Assembly (NCBI GenBank): GCA_002794775.1
Contig: NBAY01000058.1
Coordinates: 1 to 64,000 of the forward strand
DNA from: Porodaedalea pini
Taxonomy: Eukaryota > Basidiomycota > Agaricomycetes > Hymenochaetales > Hymenochaetaceae
DNA: 64,000 nucleotides
Direction: 5' to 3'
The translations under genes were made by a program, and so were the position numbers. Under the pieces are notes generated by a model. It did no database searches, was not told the DNA's origin, and worked only from the letters and a program-made list of their open reading frames with translations. Shown here one piece after another: positions 1 through 13,073 of this stretch. Every line of letters begins with the position of its first letter. Position 1 is the first letter of the stretch.

Positions 1-94
1 TAAATACACCAATGAAGAAAGTGAGCACTGTACAGCCACAAAAGCCGTGAACGGCTTCATCTGGGGGTCCCATCGGATGGGACAGAGCCTGTTG

Positions 95-225
95 GAGTTT
101 GGTCGGTTGGGGTCAGTCAGAGTTTGGTCGGAGTTCCGTCAGAGTTCCGTCAGGGAGGGTCGGAGTTCAGTCGGAGTCGGTCGGAGTCGGTCGGGGTCGG
201 TCGGAGTTCGGTCGGAGTGCGAACC
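95..225. repeat. GTCGG-rich minisatellite
   Basis: The stretch is built from imperfect tandem units of the type GTCGGAGT, mixed with GTCAGAGT and GTCGGGGT. Units of about 6 to 18 bp run head to tail for roughly 120 bp. The repeat stays open in several frames only because of its composition, so no coding role is inferred. Confidence 0.75.
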
Positions 226-1951
226 GAACCTGGGAACGGCCCCCCCATTCCGGGGCGGAATACCCTCTAGGATTCTGTCGCAAAGAGGGACAAGAACGAA
301 GGTAAAACAAAAACTGCTAAAACAAATGAAGGGGAAAGCAAAGATCATTAAGGGTGAAGTTGGGGGAGGTAGGTTTCATTTCAATTATTCCTGCTTCCCA
401 AAATGAAAGTGAGTTCAGTTCAGATAACTTCAGACATATCTTGGCAGCCCCACAAATTTAACATGATTTCAACCTATTGGAACTGAGTATAGTTTTTCCT
501 GGCCTTGCTCTCACTAAGTCTTCGCACAGTCTTCCTTTGAGTACATGGCCATAGCATGAACACCGTGGGTCTCGAAACCCAGCAGCTACAAAAACGGAAG
601 TGGTTGTATCAGTGTGACAGTGTTTGTCCATTCAAGAGTGCAGCAACAGGTACTGATGCTCGTCAGCCAATGATCATACATGTAAAGAGTAACTCAATCG
701 AATGACACAGATCTTGTGTATTTCAATGAAAACTGTGAATGATCAAGCCCCTTATCATTGAAATAGCCAGCCGAACACACCATTTCCTATATAAACACCT
801 AAGACTAGGTCGTAGTTGCTCTTTGTACTCCAACTGCATTTAGGCACATTTTGCCAGTCGCCCTCTGTACTCGCACCCCTGAGTCAACATCTAGCTCTGA
901 GTATTCCCCTACACTTCCCTACACTTCCTGACACTATCCGCTCCACCAGACACATTAGAGTGAACCCCCAGTGGCTGAACTCAACCAGGTCTGAGTCCCC
1001 CTGCAGACCCATACCATTGCCTTTCACTGGTAGCAAAAAAAGAACTATATATACATGTGTTTTTTGAATGATAATATAGAGAGAGAGTATGTATGCATGA
1101 GATAAGTTATATGGAAATAGAGAATGGAGAAATGAGGAGATGAGGATGGGTGAGCGGGAGTCAATGGGTGAGTGAATGTAGTATATGCTTGTACAGGACG
1201 AAATTGGTGTCAGATTGTTGGATTTTTATTATAGAAAGATATATTTTATACTTTAATATTTTTTAGAATGCAGATCTATGCTTATTAGAGTCAACAGGAG
1301 TGTTGAATAGTGATTTGAGGAAGAGAGGAAGGGTGGTGGGCACGACATGTCTCATGCCAATCATTAATGTCTAAATTAGGTAAGTCACTTCAACGTGTTC
1401 CCCCTCTCCTTGTCAAATTTTTTGCTCCTTAACTACACTAACAATTTTAATATAACTTTGCAGGTGTACTCATTAGATAGTGTCCTAACTGAATATGAAA
1501 AAAAATTGGAGAAAAATCCGGGACAATAAAAGCACTGTACATTTTATGGTCATAGTAAACCTCTGTTTTAGAAATGTATGTCCAGTGGCTGCTTTCATCC
1601 AATTCATCTCATAGTTTCTCATAGTTTCACAAGATGCACATAGAAAACATCTTGAACACATATAATCAATGGGAATAATAAGAAGACATTTCAGTAACAA
1701 ATGACAGAAGATAGATGGGAAGCAGTATAACAAGAATTTCAAGATGAACCCAGAGCCCTCGGAGTTTAGTCATAAAAAGAAAGGAACGGGAAGATGCTGG
1801 GTTGAGAACGAAAGTGTAATTGGGAGCAGACTAAGGAGGGTGCGTAATTCTAAAACATAGAGTATGATAAGCAAGGATTGGGAATTACATGGTATACTAC
1901 GCTTGGCAACAGGTATTGACAAAGTAAAGTAAAGTAATGTAGAAATGATGA
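226..1951. other. Intergenic, AT-rich, no gene recognised
   Basis: No frame shows a recognisable domain or a plausible set of exons. The stretch contains AT-rich and purine-rich patches, including a short GA run near 1080. The right edge adjoins the 3' end of the minus-strand Num1/ApsA gene and probably holds its 3' untranslated region. Confidence 0.5.
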
Positions 1952-4900
1952 TCATCCTTCCTGAGATACGGCCGGTGTCTTGGATCTTCTCGTTCCGAAG
2001 CGGGAGAAGAGATTTCCCACTCCCTCCCCGGACTTCCGGCTGCTTGCACGCGAGCGGAATGAGAATGCAGGGGAGGATGGACGTGATGACTGTAGAAGGT
2101 GTTCAGGAGTCGGCTCGCTGCGCGCAAACTGTGGAATTGGGCGATGGACGTGAGTGTGCTTCTGCGTGTGGTCATGAATGTGGTCGTGGTCATGCAGATG
2201 ATCGTACAACCCCGAGTCACGGCCAACAGTGTGCCTCCTATACAAAATACTTATTAGGAAAAAGCGGTGAAAGGTGAACAAAATAGAAAAACTCAACCCA
2301 TCGCAGCATGCACGAACGTTCTCGAGGCCTTCGTAGCCTTCTCGGTCACTCACGATCGAGTTGTGAATCTCAAAGTCCAACTCATCATCAAGCTCAGCAC
2401 CTTGACTGAGTCCAAAACCGTGCACGCTGTTTGAGCCAGGGCTTCTCGGGCCATCTGTCCAACGCAAATATTCGGCGGCTGGTGTGCCAGACCGCTTGCC
2501 AACTGAACCTGCCACGGACACACGAGATCGACTACGACGTGTACCGCGCGGAGTGATGTTAGTGACACTCCAAGGAGATTCGTTGGACATGCCGGACGCC
2601 TCCGTGCGGCCGGTCCGTTGCGACATCGGAGAAATGATTCCGCCCTGTTCTAAGATGTTGCTGTTCCCGCTCGGATTTCGCACAGGAGTTACGGGAGGGC
2701 CATGGACCTGAGTAGCAGTAGGCGACTGGGCTGACGGAGTCGGACGAGCGAGAAGGAAGTTTAACGCCTGCGTAGAATGAATCAGACATGTTTGAGAATA
2801 GTCGGACCAGAATGCTCACATTCAGCCATATCTCGTGCCTTTCTTTCGTCGGAGCCGTGAACTTCATCTCCCTTTGCGGCGTTGATATCACAATACTGTA
2901 CTGATATAGTCCAGGAGGCATTGGGTTAGGGTCCAAGACGGAGCGGACAGAGTCGATGTATGCTAGAATACTCTGCCATCAGAAAATTGTCGAAGCAATG
3001 AGCGTGCAAACTTACCGCTTTTTGCACTCTGCTCGGTAACGTTCGTCGACCCCGGGTCGCCAGAGCTCCAGTAGAGCGTCTTTGTGTAGGGATGGACCCA
3101 AAAGAAGCGCTTGTGCCTTCGCTCGCCGTGACCTTTCCCGATCGCACGTCGCGTGTACTTGTAGAGGAACTCGCCGATCATTGTCTGCGTGATCGCATGG
3201 ATGACCGTAGGGTCTGTCGAAGGGCCTGGCATGTTTGCTACACGACTCGGTGTCCCGGGTGTATTGAGTACAGTTGCGCCGGCATGGTCCTCTGATAACG
3301 CGCGGTTGTGATGAAAATCTGACGAGATTGACGAGCGGCGCGAGAGCATGTCTTCCTGATCAGAGAGTAGTGACGCAGCAGACTGGAGTCGCCTATCAAC
3401 GAACGGAGCGTTACTGCTCCCGGTCGACATTTGCGCGTGCGCAACAGTGTTTGTAACAGATCTGAAGCTGTTCATAGATGTCGGCTGACGAAGGACTGAC
3501 ATAGGCGGCAGGCTCGATCCATGCTGACGGCTTGCAGACATGCCTCTGTTTGGTACAGTGAGAACGGACCCAAATGTAGGAGTTGTTGCCCGCTGGATGA
3601 GTTCCGGCGGAGGAGGGGAGGAAGGTCGTGGGGGAGGCATTTCTCGATGAGAGGACAAAGCAGACGTCGGTCTTCGCTTTTCTGGAATGAACGACGGAGG
3701 AGGCATACTATTCGGCGGAGGCGGCAACTTGGGTGGAGGCGGGAGCATCATAGTTGGCGGTCGCGATTTGTCGACGGACGGCGACGCCATACTGAGTGAC
3801 TGTGTATGTTGACGCTGACCAGTCTCAGGCGTCCCCTCGAAGGCTGCACCTTTGTCTCCTTCGACGGGCAAGGAGGGCGAAGAGAAACGTAGAGGACGGG
3901 CAGACACCACGTTCGTCGCGTCGCGAAGGGAATGGACAGGCGGAGTAGACATGAGGGGTGTAACGGGGGTCGATACAGCGGTAGTGGGCATAGACGTGGT
4001 AGGTGACACAAACTGGAATTGCTGCGAGTTAGGGCCAACGTGGTACAGTCCGAAACCAGGAGGCGCGTGGGGTGCGGGCGAAACAATAGGTGTCGGCTGC
4101 CATTCGTCTGTCTGGGTCGACATTTCCGAAAGCTCGCGCTTCGGTTCTTCCTTCGGCGGTTCCGTCCCGATGGCCGTGGATTCGTAGGTGACCGCTGCGC
4201 CATCTTGCTCACTGTGATGCGGAGATCTGGCACCCGCTGAGCGACTGTCTATGTTCAGCACCGAGGCTTTGATACTTTGAACATCCTCATCGTCGTCCAC
4301 GTCATCATCCGAGAAATCGTTGTCCGTCATTGTCGACATAGAATGGAAATCATCATCGTTGAGCGATTCAGACACAGTAGGCGTCGGCGCCGCGCTCAGC
4401 GCATCCCGGTAGTCCTCGGGATCAGTCTCGGTTTCTGGCTCGTGCTCACTAGAGTATGCCAGCTCTGTATGCGCATCCTCGTCTTCTTCCTCGTCGTGCA
4501 CAATCTGAAGGGCTTTATGAGGTATGGCAGTGGCAGTGGAGGCGGTGCTGAGGTACCGCAGGCGACGCTGGGCAAGTGGAGAGGATGGCAGATTAGGCAA
4601 GTTATAGGGGAAACTTTCTGCGCGTGGCGTCGTCTGTGTCTCTGCCTCGCTTCGCCGAGGCTCCTCAGGCGTCTGCGGCCTCACGAGTATCTCCCGTATA
4701 ATGGGTTCCGGCTCTCGGACTGGTTCTGTTTGGGTGAGAACGTCAGAGGTAAGGACGGGCGCGGAGACGTCCGTGAGTGTGCTACAATCAACAAGGATAG
4801 GTCGAATCTCCGGATCGGTTGAGACGGAAACGTCGAAACGCGTCGGTTCGAAAGTTTGCACTGAGAAGTCAACTTTGGCAATGACAGCAGGGACTTGAAC

Positions 4901-7309
4901 TGGAGTTGGCTCAGGCCCAGGAGTGGGATCGGACTGAACAGCCATCTCGACGATCTCCGGCATGACGACTTCTAGCTCAGGCTCGGGCTGCACTTGAATT
5001 GCCATCTCAGTCGTCTCAGGATTCACAACTTCTGGCACGGGCTCAGGAGCAGCTTCAACCTGTACCGAGACATCAGCCATTTCAGGTTTGATGAGAATTG
5101 GGATGGAAGGCGGCAGTAATGGCGGAAGTTCCTCGAATTCCGTCTGACACGCAAACTCGTTCATTTCCCTCTCCGGCTCACCCTCATCCTCGCGCACACT
5201 CTCCATTCCTACGCTCGTATTCGCAAGACCAAGTTCTGCCGCAAGAGCCTCAGGCGCACCGACAAGCGACGAAGGGCGCGGCTCCTGGAATGCAGTACCG
5301 CCGCGACGTCTACCTACAACACTGCAGCCACCACGTGCTGCACTGCTCGCGAAAGGACTTCCTCTGCGGCTAGCAGATGACTGACGAAGGATATTTGCGA
5401 AGTCTGGATCCATGCCTTCGACGCTGGTGACACTCGCACGGTTCGATGGAGGCTCCGGAGAAGGCGACACAGGGAAGGCAGAAGCCACTGGCGATGACAC
5501 AGCAACGCTCGTCGTGCTCGTGTCAACTGCCCGCTCATTCGCAGTGGTATCCGTATCAGGAAGGGCCGTGGATGGATATGCATCGGACTCCTCATCGAGT
5601 ACTTCCTCGTCTGAATCCTCGTCAGCATGGCTTTGTGCTGCCATCAGTTTCTGAGCGAGAGTGCGACCTCCGTTGCGATGGACAGCAAGTGTCCGTCCGC
5701 GTCCGCGTCCTCTGCCTCTGAACGGTGTCGTACGAGCTCTCGGCTTGGGCTGCCGCACCTCCGGCTCCAGTTCCTCTTCGCGCTCCTCATCTTCGTCTAA
5801 CCGCTGACCCTGCAAGCCGGCCTCAAGCATCTTACGTCTATACTCGATGCGAAGCTCCTTCTCGCGGCTGAGCGTGCCCTTGAGGGTATTAATTTGACGC
5901 TGCGCGTGAGCGAGCTTTTGCTGAAGAGACTCAATCTCGTTCGAGGGGTGATTCGGAGACATGAAGGGCCGCGAAGGCGAGGGATCAGGAGAAGCATCAA
6001 CGTAGTCTGGGCCGAACGCGTCAGGAGGAAAGAGTCCGGATGCGTCGAGTCGTCTGCGGTTCGTGGACATGCCCATGCCTGTCGTGCCTGGACCGAACGG
6101 ATCGTCCTCGTCCTCAGGCAAGCGAGGAGTCTGTGTATCACTGCGCCCATCAGGCGTATACGGCGAGCCAAATCGCGGCAAACGACGACTCGCGCGCGCA
6201 AGTTCCGTTTTGTATGTGTCGACAGCCTGTTGCAGATCTGACTTGTCGCGCGCGAGAGCCGCAGCGTGCTTGCGATGAAGCGCAACATCCGTCTCGTGCT
6301 TATTCTTCGATTCCTCGATTGCACGCTGGAGCCGCTCCACCTCGTTCTTGGAGGAGTCGCTCAACTCGCGCGCGGACGCTAAGGCCTTCGTAAGTCGCTT
6401 CGTCTCCGCTTCACCGCGTTGCACAGACGCCTGGACATCCGTGAGCTGAGCACGCATCTCCTGAAGTGAGACCTCGAGGTTCCAGTTTTCCTCTTTAAAC
6501 TTATCTGTATGCCACGTCAGAATGTTAAAGGTCCTTGTATAAAAAAGCTAAGCACGTACCAGCGTTTTGTTCCTGTTCCCGTAACGCCGTCCGAAGACTC
6601 TCAACTGCCTTCTCGAGATCATCCTTCTCCTCCTTCATGTTCTGGATCGCTTTGTCGCGCTCGCCGAGCAGGCTCTGCAGCCTCCGAACCTCCGTCAACA
6701 GACTACTCCCGATTTCGAAAGCAAACTCTGGAAGAAGCAAAGAGATAAGATGGTTATTATGTGAAATAGAAGTTGAATACACTTACCGACATCGTTAGCA
6801 CGGTGGGCTGCATTTTTCGCGCGCCGCGACTGTGAGGCGGATGGGACTGAGGGGCCTTGCGAGGGAGCCTCCTGCGGGAGATCGGGCAAAGGGGGAGATG
6901 GCGACGGCTGAGCAATCTCGCGTTGGTTCTCACTGAATGTGCTCGACAGCTTCGCATTCTCATCATTCCACGACTTGATCGTCTTTGCAAGTTCACGGTA
7001 ATGGAGGCGCATCTCCGCACTTGGCTCGTCGCGTTCCCCCCTGTCAGCGTCCATGTCCTGTAAGAGGCGTATGCGCTCCTCGAGCTCCATCTGCTGAGCC
7101 AGCACGCGTTGACCAAGCGTTCCGGCCTGCTGCAGCTGCCTTTCCTTGCTGTCCAGCAGCGCTTGGAGAGCTGCGCGCATGTTGGCCGAATTGCTCGCGC
7201 TGAACACATCGTCCGAGTCTCCGCCAGGAACGCTACCACCAGCTATATTCGCGCTGAACACGTCGTCGGGGTCGCCGCCGCGCGGCATGCCGTCGATTGG
7301 ATGTGCCAT
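1952..7309 (-). CDS. Num1/ApsA-type cortical anchor protein (PH domain)
   Basis: Six exons read as 7309-6787, 6727-6560, 6504-3016, 2962-2820, 2767-2298 and 2237-1952, all with GT-AG introns of 52-60 bp, giving about 1692 residues. The start is the first ATG in frame; upstream in frame is a TTG and then a stop. The N-terminal third is predicted coiled coil. The middle is a long acidic, proline-rich disordered region with repeated TQT-like motifs. Near the C-terminus lies a Mcp5/Num1-type PH domain (IGEFLYKYTRR, then RHKRFFWVHPYTKTLYW, spliced into REMKFTAPTKERHEIWLN). The tail has a histidine-rich patch. Known family members (Num1, ApsA, Mcp5) bind phosphoinositide at the cell cortex, anchor dynein and position nuclei. 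Order and length match ApsA. The repeated motifs may bind dynein light chain, which is inference. Confidence 0.85.
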
Positions 7310-7774
7310 TCGGCGATGGCTGGCCTTGGTGCCAAAGGCGTTCGTGTCTAACTCGCGTCGTTTGAGACGGAGGTTCAACTATTGACTGATGACTAATCCT
7401 CCTATTTGTAATCTTGAACCTTAAGTCTTAATCAAGTTAATAGATCTTCGGTAGCGGCTCTCTACAGACTCTCACTGAGTCTCAGCTTACTAGAAGAGAT
7501 GATTTCTTTCCTTCAGCTACGTTTGGGCCAAGAAAATCGCGTTGACTCTGTCAATCCATGCCTTCGCAGCTAGCTTGAATGCTCACCTAGCTAAGTCCGC
7601 CCGGCTCCGGCATCCAGAAGCTGTGATGAAACGCGAGAGTGCGGACCTCCACTGCCTTCAAGTTTGAGGTGGCTTCCGCTGGCTGCCTCATCAAGCAAAT
7701 CGTCAAAAATAATATAAATCACTCCTTCTCCCCTTCTTCCTGCCGCTCTCCCTTCTTACTTCTGCTCCACCACC

Positions 7775-9361
7775 ATGCGCTCTCGCTTGCTTCTCCCGTC
7801 CGTCCTCCTCGCCAGCGCAGCGACTCTCGCCGCTGCCAGCTCACAATTCCATGCCCGCTCGTCGCATCAGCGGGCAGCACGCAGTGCCGCGTCGAAAAAT
7901 GTTACGGAGGTCGAGATGGTCGCGTCTGCCTGGTACACTGGCTGGCATGCTGACAACTTCACGCTCGACGACGTGTCCTGGGACAAATACACGCAGCTGA
8001 CCTATGCATTCAAGTGAGTGCTTAAGTTCTGCCAAACATCAAGACACCATTTCTGAAAAAAGACTTCTGCAGAGTTAGCACAGAGGATCCGTCGAATATT
8101 ACTCTGCCTGTTGACGATGCCGTTCTCTTGCCTCGATTTGTCGCTAAAGCACATGAAAACGTGAGTCTATATTTTCCGATTTATGCCGACAACGCCGTAT
8201 TGCCGCTCCTACCCCATCTGCATCCCTTTCCGATGCAAAGCAACGCGGCGATCAATTATCTGTGCTTTGATGCAGCTTATCTTGTCTGAAACCTTCTTGT
8301 CTGCGCCGTAGGGCGTGAAAGCATCGCTTTCTATTGGCGGCTGGACGGGCTCACTCTTTTACTCGACCAACGTCGGTGATGAGACGAACCGTACCAAGTT
8401 TGTCAAGGCCGTGACGGAACTTGCGGAGATCTACCAGCTCGACGCGATCGACTTCGAGTGCGCGCCCTCTTTTCACATTTTCTCATGTATCCTGATCTTC
8501 ATCCACGCGCAGCTGGGAATATCCGGGGAAGCAAGGCATAGGATGCAACACAATCTCGCCCAATGACACTTCGAATTTCCTCACATTCCTCCAGGAGCTA
8601 CGAAACACTTCAACAGGCTCCTCCCTCATCCTTACCGCCGCATCGACCCTCAGACCCTTCTTCAACGACACGGGGAGCCCTTCCACCGACGTGTCTGCTT
8701 TCGCCAAAGTTCTGGACTATATCGAGATTATGGACTACGACGTCTGGGGGAGCTGGAGTGCTACCGTGGGACCAAACGCGCCGCTTAACGACACTTGTGC
8801 GAGCGCTGACAACCAGCAGGGCAGCGCCGTCAGCGCAGTAGCGGCATGGACCGCCGCAGGTATGCCAGTGAGCCAGATCGTGCTCGGCGTCGCTTCCTAC
8901 GGTCACTCCTTCGCCGTTAACTCGACCTCCGCATTCAATGGCTCCAGCACTACCGAGTTAGCCGCCTACCCAGCTTTCAACGCCTCCGCTTCCCGGTCGG
9001 CGACGCATGGGACGACGCGCCAGGCATCGACGTCTGCGGAGTGTTCGAGAACCAGGGTGGCGTGCAGGACTTCTGGAATCTCGTCGGCTCGGGCCTTCTT
9101 CTCGCGAACGGCACGGCCGCGCCAGGCGTGCCCTACCGCTTCGACGACTGCAGCAAGACTGATTATGTATACAACACGTCGTCGAGTGTCATGATCAGCT
9201 ACGACGGGCCCGACGCGTTCGCTGCCAAGGGAAGCTTCATAGAGAACATGGGCCTCAGGGGTTTCGCCATGTGGGAGACCGGTGGGGACTTGAATGACAC
9301 GCTTCTGGACGCTATTCGTGGCGCGGCTGGGTTCGAGGATGATAATAATTGCGATGACTAA
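7775..9361 (+). CDS. Secreted GH18 chitinase, with a frame break near its 3' end
   Basis: Exons are 7775-8013, 8073-8160, 8312-8457 and 8513-9361, about 440 residues if read through. An N-terminal signal peptide (MRSRLLLPSVLLASAATL) points to secretion. The GH18 landmarks are SIGGWTGS and the catalytic DxxDxDxE motif, read as DAIDFDWEYPG. The third intron splits the second-last Asp codon of that motif, and splicing restores it (GA|C). Later landmarks are IEIMDYDVWG and the closing MWETGGD. The family hydrolyses chitin through the Glu of this motif. The frame changes by one base near 8990-9005, between AAYPAFNAS and GDAWDDAPGIDVCG. Both sides are well conserved and there is no room for an intron, so this is either a sequencing error or a recent indel. 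If real, the enzyme loses its last 120 or so residues. Confidence 0.85.
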
Positions 9362-10408
9362 GGGTGTTGGTGAGAACTTTTTAAATTTCCCTGCTTTATG
9401 CTGCATACATATCTATTTAAAACCAACTGCATTTCGTCAGTTTGCTTGCTTTGCTCGCGTATACTCGCGTTCATCTATTATTTGTCAACTTGGTACATCG
9501 TGTCATAAGTATCTGATACTGGTTAAACTACGATTAAAGAAGCAAAGCGGGGTGGAAGTTGCACACTGTCGAGACATTCTCACTGGTCTGTTTATCAGCG
9601 AAGTACGGCTGCATCTGTGTAACGCAACGCGCAGGATGTTTCTCCGTAGAGTTGCAGTCTTACTGTTGCTTCGATGAAGGCTCTTGATTTAATAATCAAG
9701 AGGTATGACATTTGACCTACCTGCATTTATCCGCATCCATCGATCAAAACTCAAAGTATGTCACTTCACATCGCACTGCTACGATCTCCATTTTTCTCTT
9801 CGACAAACCTCTCACGCTCCTCCCAGCCTTTCCATCATTCCAGTCTAAAAAACATATGAAAGTCACAGTAGCAACAGTCTGCTCCTTCTGGCCGATCTGC
9901 AGCGGAGCTTGATGGTCAGTTGCAAGAGCTTTATGCAGTGGGTCCTATGATGAGCTTTGATAGAAGAATGCTCCGAGCTCCGAGCGGCGAGTAAAGTAGA
10001 CTCTTCAAGAGGCGCAAAACGGTCTGCGAATTCGTTGAGCGATATCGTCAATATCTCTCGACTAGGGGAGCGATCCACCCCAATACGGTCATTTTTCACT
10101 TTCTCGGTTCTAAAGCGACTCCACGACAATAATATGGGATTGCTTCAAGAACATGCAGACGAAGATTTTTTGAGATGTTACAGCTGCAAGTCATATAACT
10201 GAACTTGAAAGCGTGCAGTTACGACTCCTCGTGAGAACTAAAAAACATATATGATACACGCGTTGTGTATACGTATTTGTGCAGCCAACAGTGCCACCTG
10301 AACGCGTCGCGACTTTCTCTCTCAACGACCGCGATTTCGTCACTTCGCAGTTCACTGTCTCCTTCAGCGCGACTCATCACAATCCTATGTGTACCTAGGT
10401 GATGCAGC
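9362..10408. other. Intergenic between chitinase and exonuclease 1 genes
   Basis: No convincing coding exon was found on either strand. The left part probably contains the 3' untranslated region of the chitinase gene and the right part the promoter of the exonuclease gene. Confidence 0.4.
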
Positions 10409-13073
10409 ATGGGAATTCAGGGTCTACTCCCTTTGCTCAGGCCCATCCAACGGCACAGACACCTTTCCGAATTTGCTGGCCAAACTCTTGCCGTTGACGC
10501 GTACGTCTGGCTTCACCGCGGCGCGTACGCATGTGCTGCGGAGCTCGTGCAAGGGCGTCCGACACGTCGGTATGTCGACTTCTGTATGGCGCGCGTGCGT
10601 CTCTTGCGACACTATGGTATCGCGCCATACCTTGTCTTTGACGGTGGCCCGCTTCCCGCAAAACTCGGCACGGAGAAAGAACGCGAGAAAAAGAGGGCAG
10701 AGAATATCAAGCGCGCAAATGAGCTGATGGGTCAGGGAAAGGAGAGTCAGGCGAGGGAGTATTATGTGAAATGTGTGGACGTGACACCACAGATGGCATA
10801 TCAGGTCATAAAGGTGCAGACGTTCCCTCCACCTTTCGTCCTTTCTGTGCTAAATTCTCGACAGGCTCTCAAAGCCGAGAATGTCCCATATGTTGTTGCG
10901 CCATACGAGGCGGATGCGCAGCTCGCGTACCTCGAGCGTACAGGTTTCGTCGACGGCATCATTACGGAAGACTCCGACCTTCTCGTTTTCGGCTGCCGCA
11001 ACGTGCACCTCAAGCTTGACACCGTCTCCGCCTCTCTCGTCAGTATTTCTCGCGTTGATTTCGGATCTCCCACACTTGCTGCAGACTCGTTCTCCCTCAT
11101 CGGCTGGTCCGATGCCCAATTCCGCTGGATGGCAATGCTTAGTGGCTGCGACTATCTCCCGAGTATTGCCGGCGTGGGCCTCAAGACCGCGTATCAGCTG
11201 CTGAAAAAGTACAAGAGTGTGGACAGGGTGGTGAAGATGATCCGCTTAGAGGGGAAGAAGGTCGTACCGAAGGGTTATCTCGACGCATTCTACCTCGCTG
11301 AGAAGGTTTTCTTGCATCAACGAGTATTCGACCCTCGTTTGAAGGAGCTCGTATATCTGACGAGTCCTTCCGATGATTTTGGCTTAAGCGAAGAAGTCGA
11401 GATGTATATCGGACGGTTTGTTCATATGCTCAGCGGCCTATGTACGCTTCTGAACACCCTTGTACAGGCATCTTGAACCGAGTCTAGCAACTCGAATTGC
11501 TGAAGGCGACACGTGTCCAATTTCTCTCGCCGACATGGACGATATCAATACACCCTTTGTTCCTAGGACTACGAAGGCACTTCCGCTACAGAATCATGAT
11601 ACGAATAGCTCAAGGACGCCCAGGGGCAAGGTGCCCGCTGAGAAGAAGGGTGGAATTCTTAACTTCTTCAGTGAGAAAATTTGTTGTCTCGAATGAGAGC
11701 TCTTCTTATCTCACTTATGTAGCACCTGTCCCCAAACCATTGCCTATGAAAGAGCCTTCGTCTCACTCTCCACATCTGCGTCAGGCCACTACTCGAGCGG
11801 GAAGTCAGGTTCGTGCCGCAGCAGGATACGCATCTGGAAAACGTACCCTAGTGGATGTGATGGAGCATGACATTGTGATGAAACGAAAGAAGGTCTCTGC
11901 GGAAGTCGAGGCCGACCGGCACCGAAAAGCCATCGCAAGCAGTGGTTTCTCTAGTGAAGCAGGGCATTCCCGTGTTATGGATCCAAAGCTAGCCTCGCAC
12001 ACGAATGCAGCGGAGAAGGAGAATGACAGTCTTGCAAATGGCACGAAAGCGGAGGAGTACTGGGATCTTGTCACTCAGGAGGATGGATACCTTTCTCCCT
12101 CGCCTTCTCTCTCGCGAGGTGTCACGCCGGATCTCTCATCGCCAATTTTGTCGCGCGGTGCAAAGGCACAGTACTTCGCCGAAGCCAGCAAAGGGTCGCT
12201 GTCGCAGGATATGCTAATGCGGGAGGTTGTAGAGCGAGTTTTCGTGCGAGGGTCCTCTGAGCCCATCCCAGACTGTGATGAAAATGTCGTTCCTGGACCT
12301 GATCTGACAACAAACCTGGCCATAGAGGATGATGACGATTTGGAAGCAGATAGACGGTCGGAGCCAACCAGTGAGATTCTGTGCTGGGAAGATGATCACG
12401 TCGATCAACAAGAGGAAGATTTCCATTCTTCTCCCAGACGACCCGAGACATCGCCTCTGTTCACTAAACACGTGCAGACGGAGCCGACAACACGTTCAAC
12501 TATGAGACGGACAGCCTCACTCGACGATCCAACAGATGAACTCGAGCTTCTTGAAATTGATGAGGACGACATCTGGGAAGAGGAACAAAATGCCGTCCAG
12601 GCGAGGCTAGCTCAGAAGTGGAAAACGACGTATTCTCTCGGGAGTCGTCTAACAAACGTAGGATCTACGAATGGCAGTGGCATTGATCCGCGACCTTCAC
12701 CAAAAGTGAGCTCTTTCTCATACCTTCCTTCTAATGCTTATTCTGACGTGGGACTCGCTTTAAGGCCTCGCGGCAGGCTCGCCTGAACATCAAGGCCGTC
12801 TCTGCCACTCCAATGCCTCAACATCCCGTCGCGAAGCATGCGAAACAGCAAACTGCTCGATCAAATCCCAAGCCACGAATCTCAGAATGTCATCCATCCG
12901 TTCGGCATAGTTTGCAGGCATCAGCCGGTCTTGGACCAAGAATGGGATCACGCAGCGCGCCTATATCAATCGATGTTGACGACGTGTCTGAGGAAACGGT
13001 ATGCAGCTCGAGGGGGAGATTGCAAGCGTTCAGGTACGGCAGGATTCCTCCAAGACAAGCCATCTCGCGTTGA
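10409..13073 (+). CDS. EXO1: Exonuclease 1 (XPG/Rad2-family 5'-flap nuclease)
   Basis: Exons 10409-10813, 10865-11415, 11468-11670, 11723-12705 and 12765-13073 join in frame to about 816 residues. The N-domain starts MGIQGLLPLL and carries the metal-binding acids in AVDAYVWLH and LVFDGGPLP. The I-domain follows with APYEADAQLAYL, ITEDSDLLVFG and SGCDYLPSIAGVG, then the helix-hairpin-helix. EPSLATRIAEGD is typical of Exo1 just after the nuclease core. The long, acidic, serine-rich C-terminal half is expected in Exo1, where it binds mismatch-repair partners. Family role: 5'-3' resection in mismatch repair and recombination in the nucleus. The 3' end is uncertain: a GTATGC donor at 12999 could extend the gene through small exons to a stop near 13117 or 13352. 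Confidence 0.9.
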
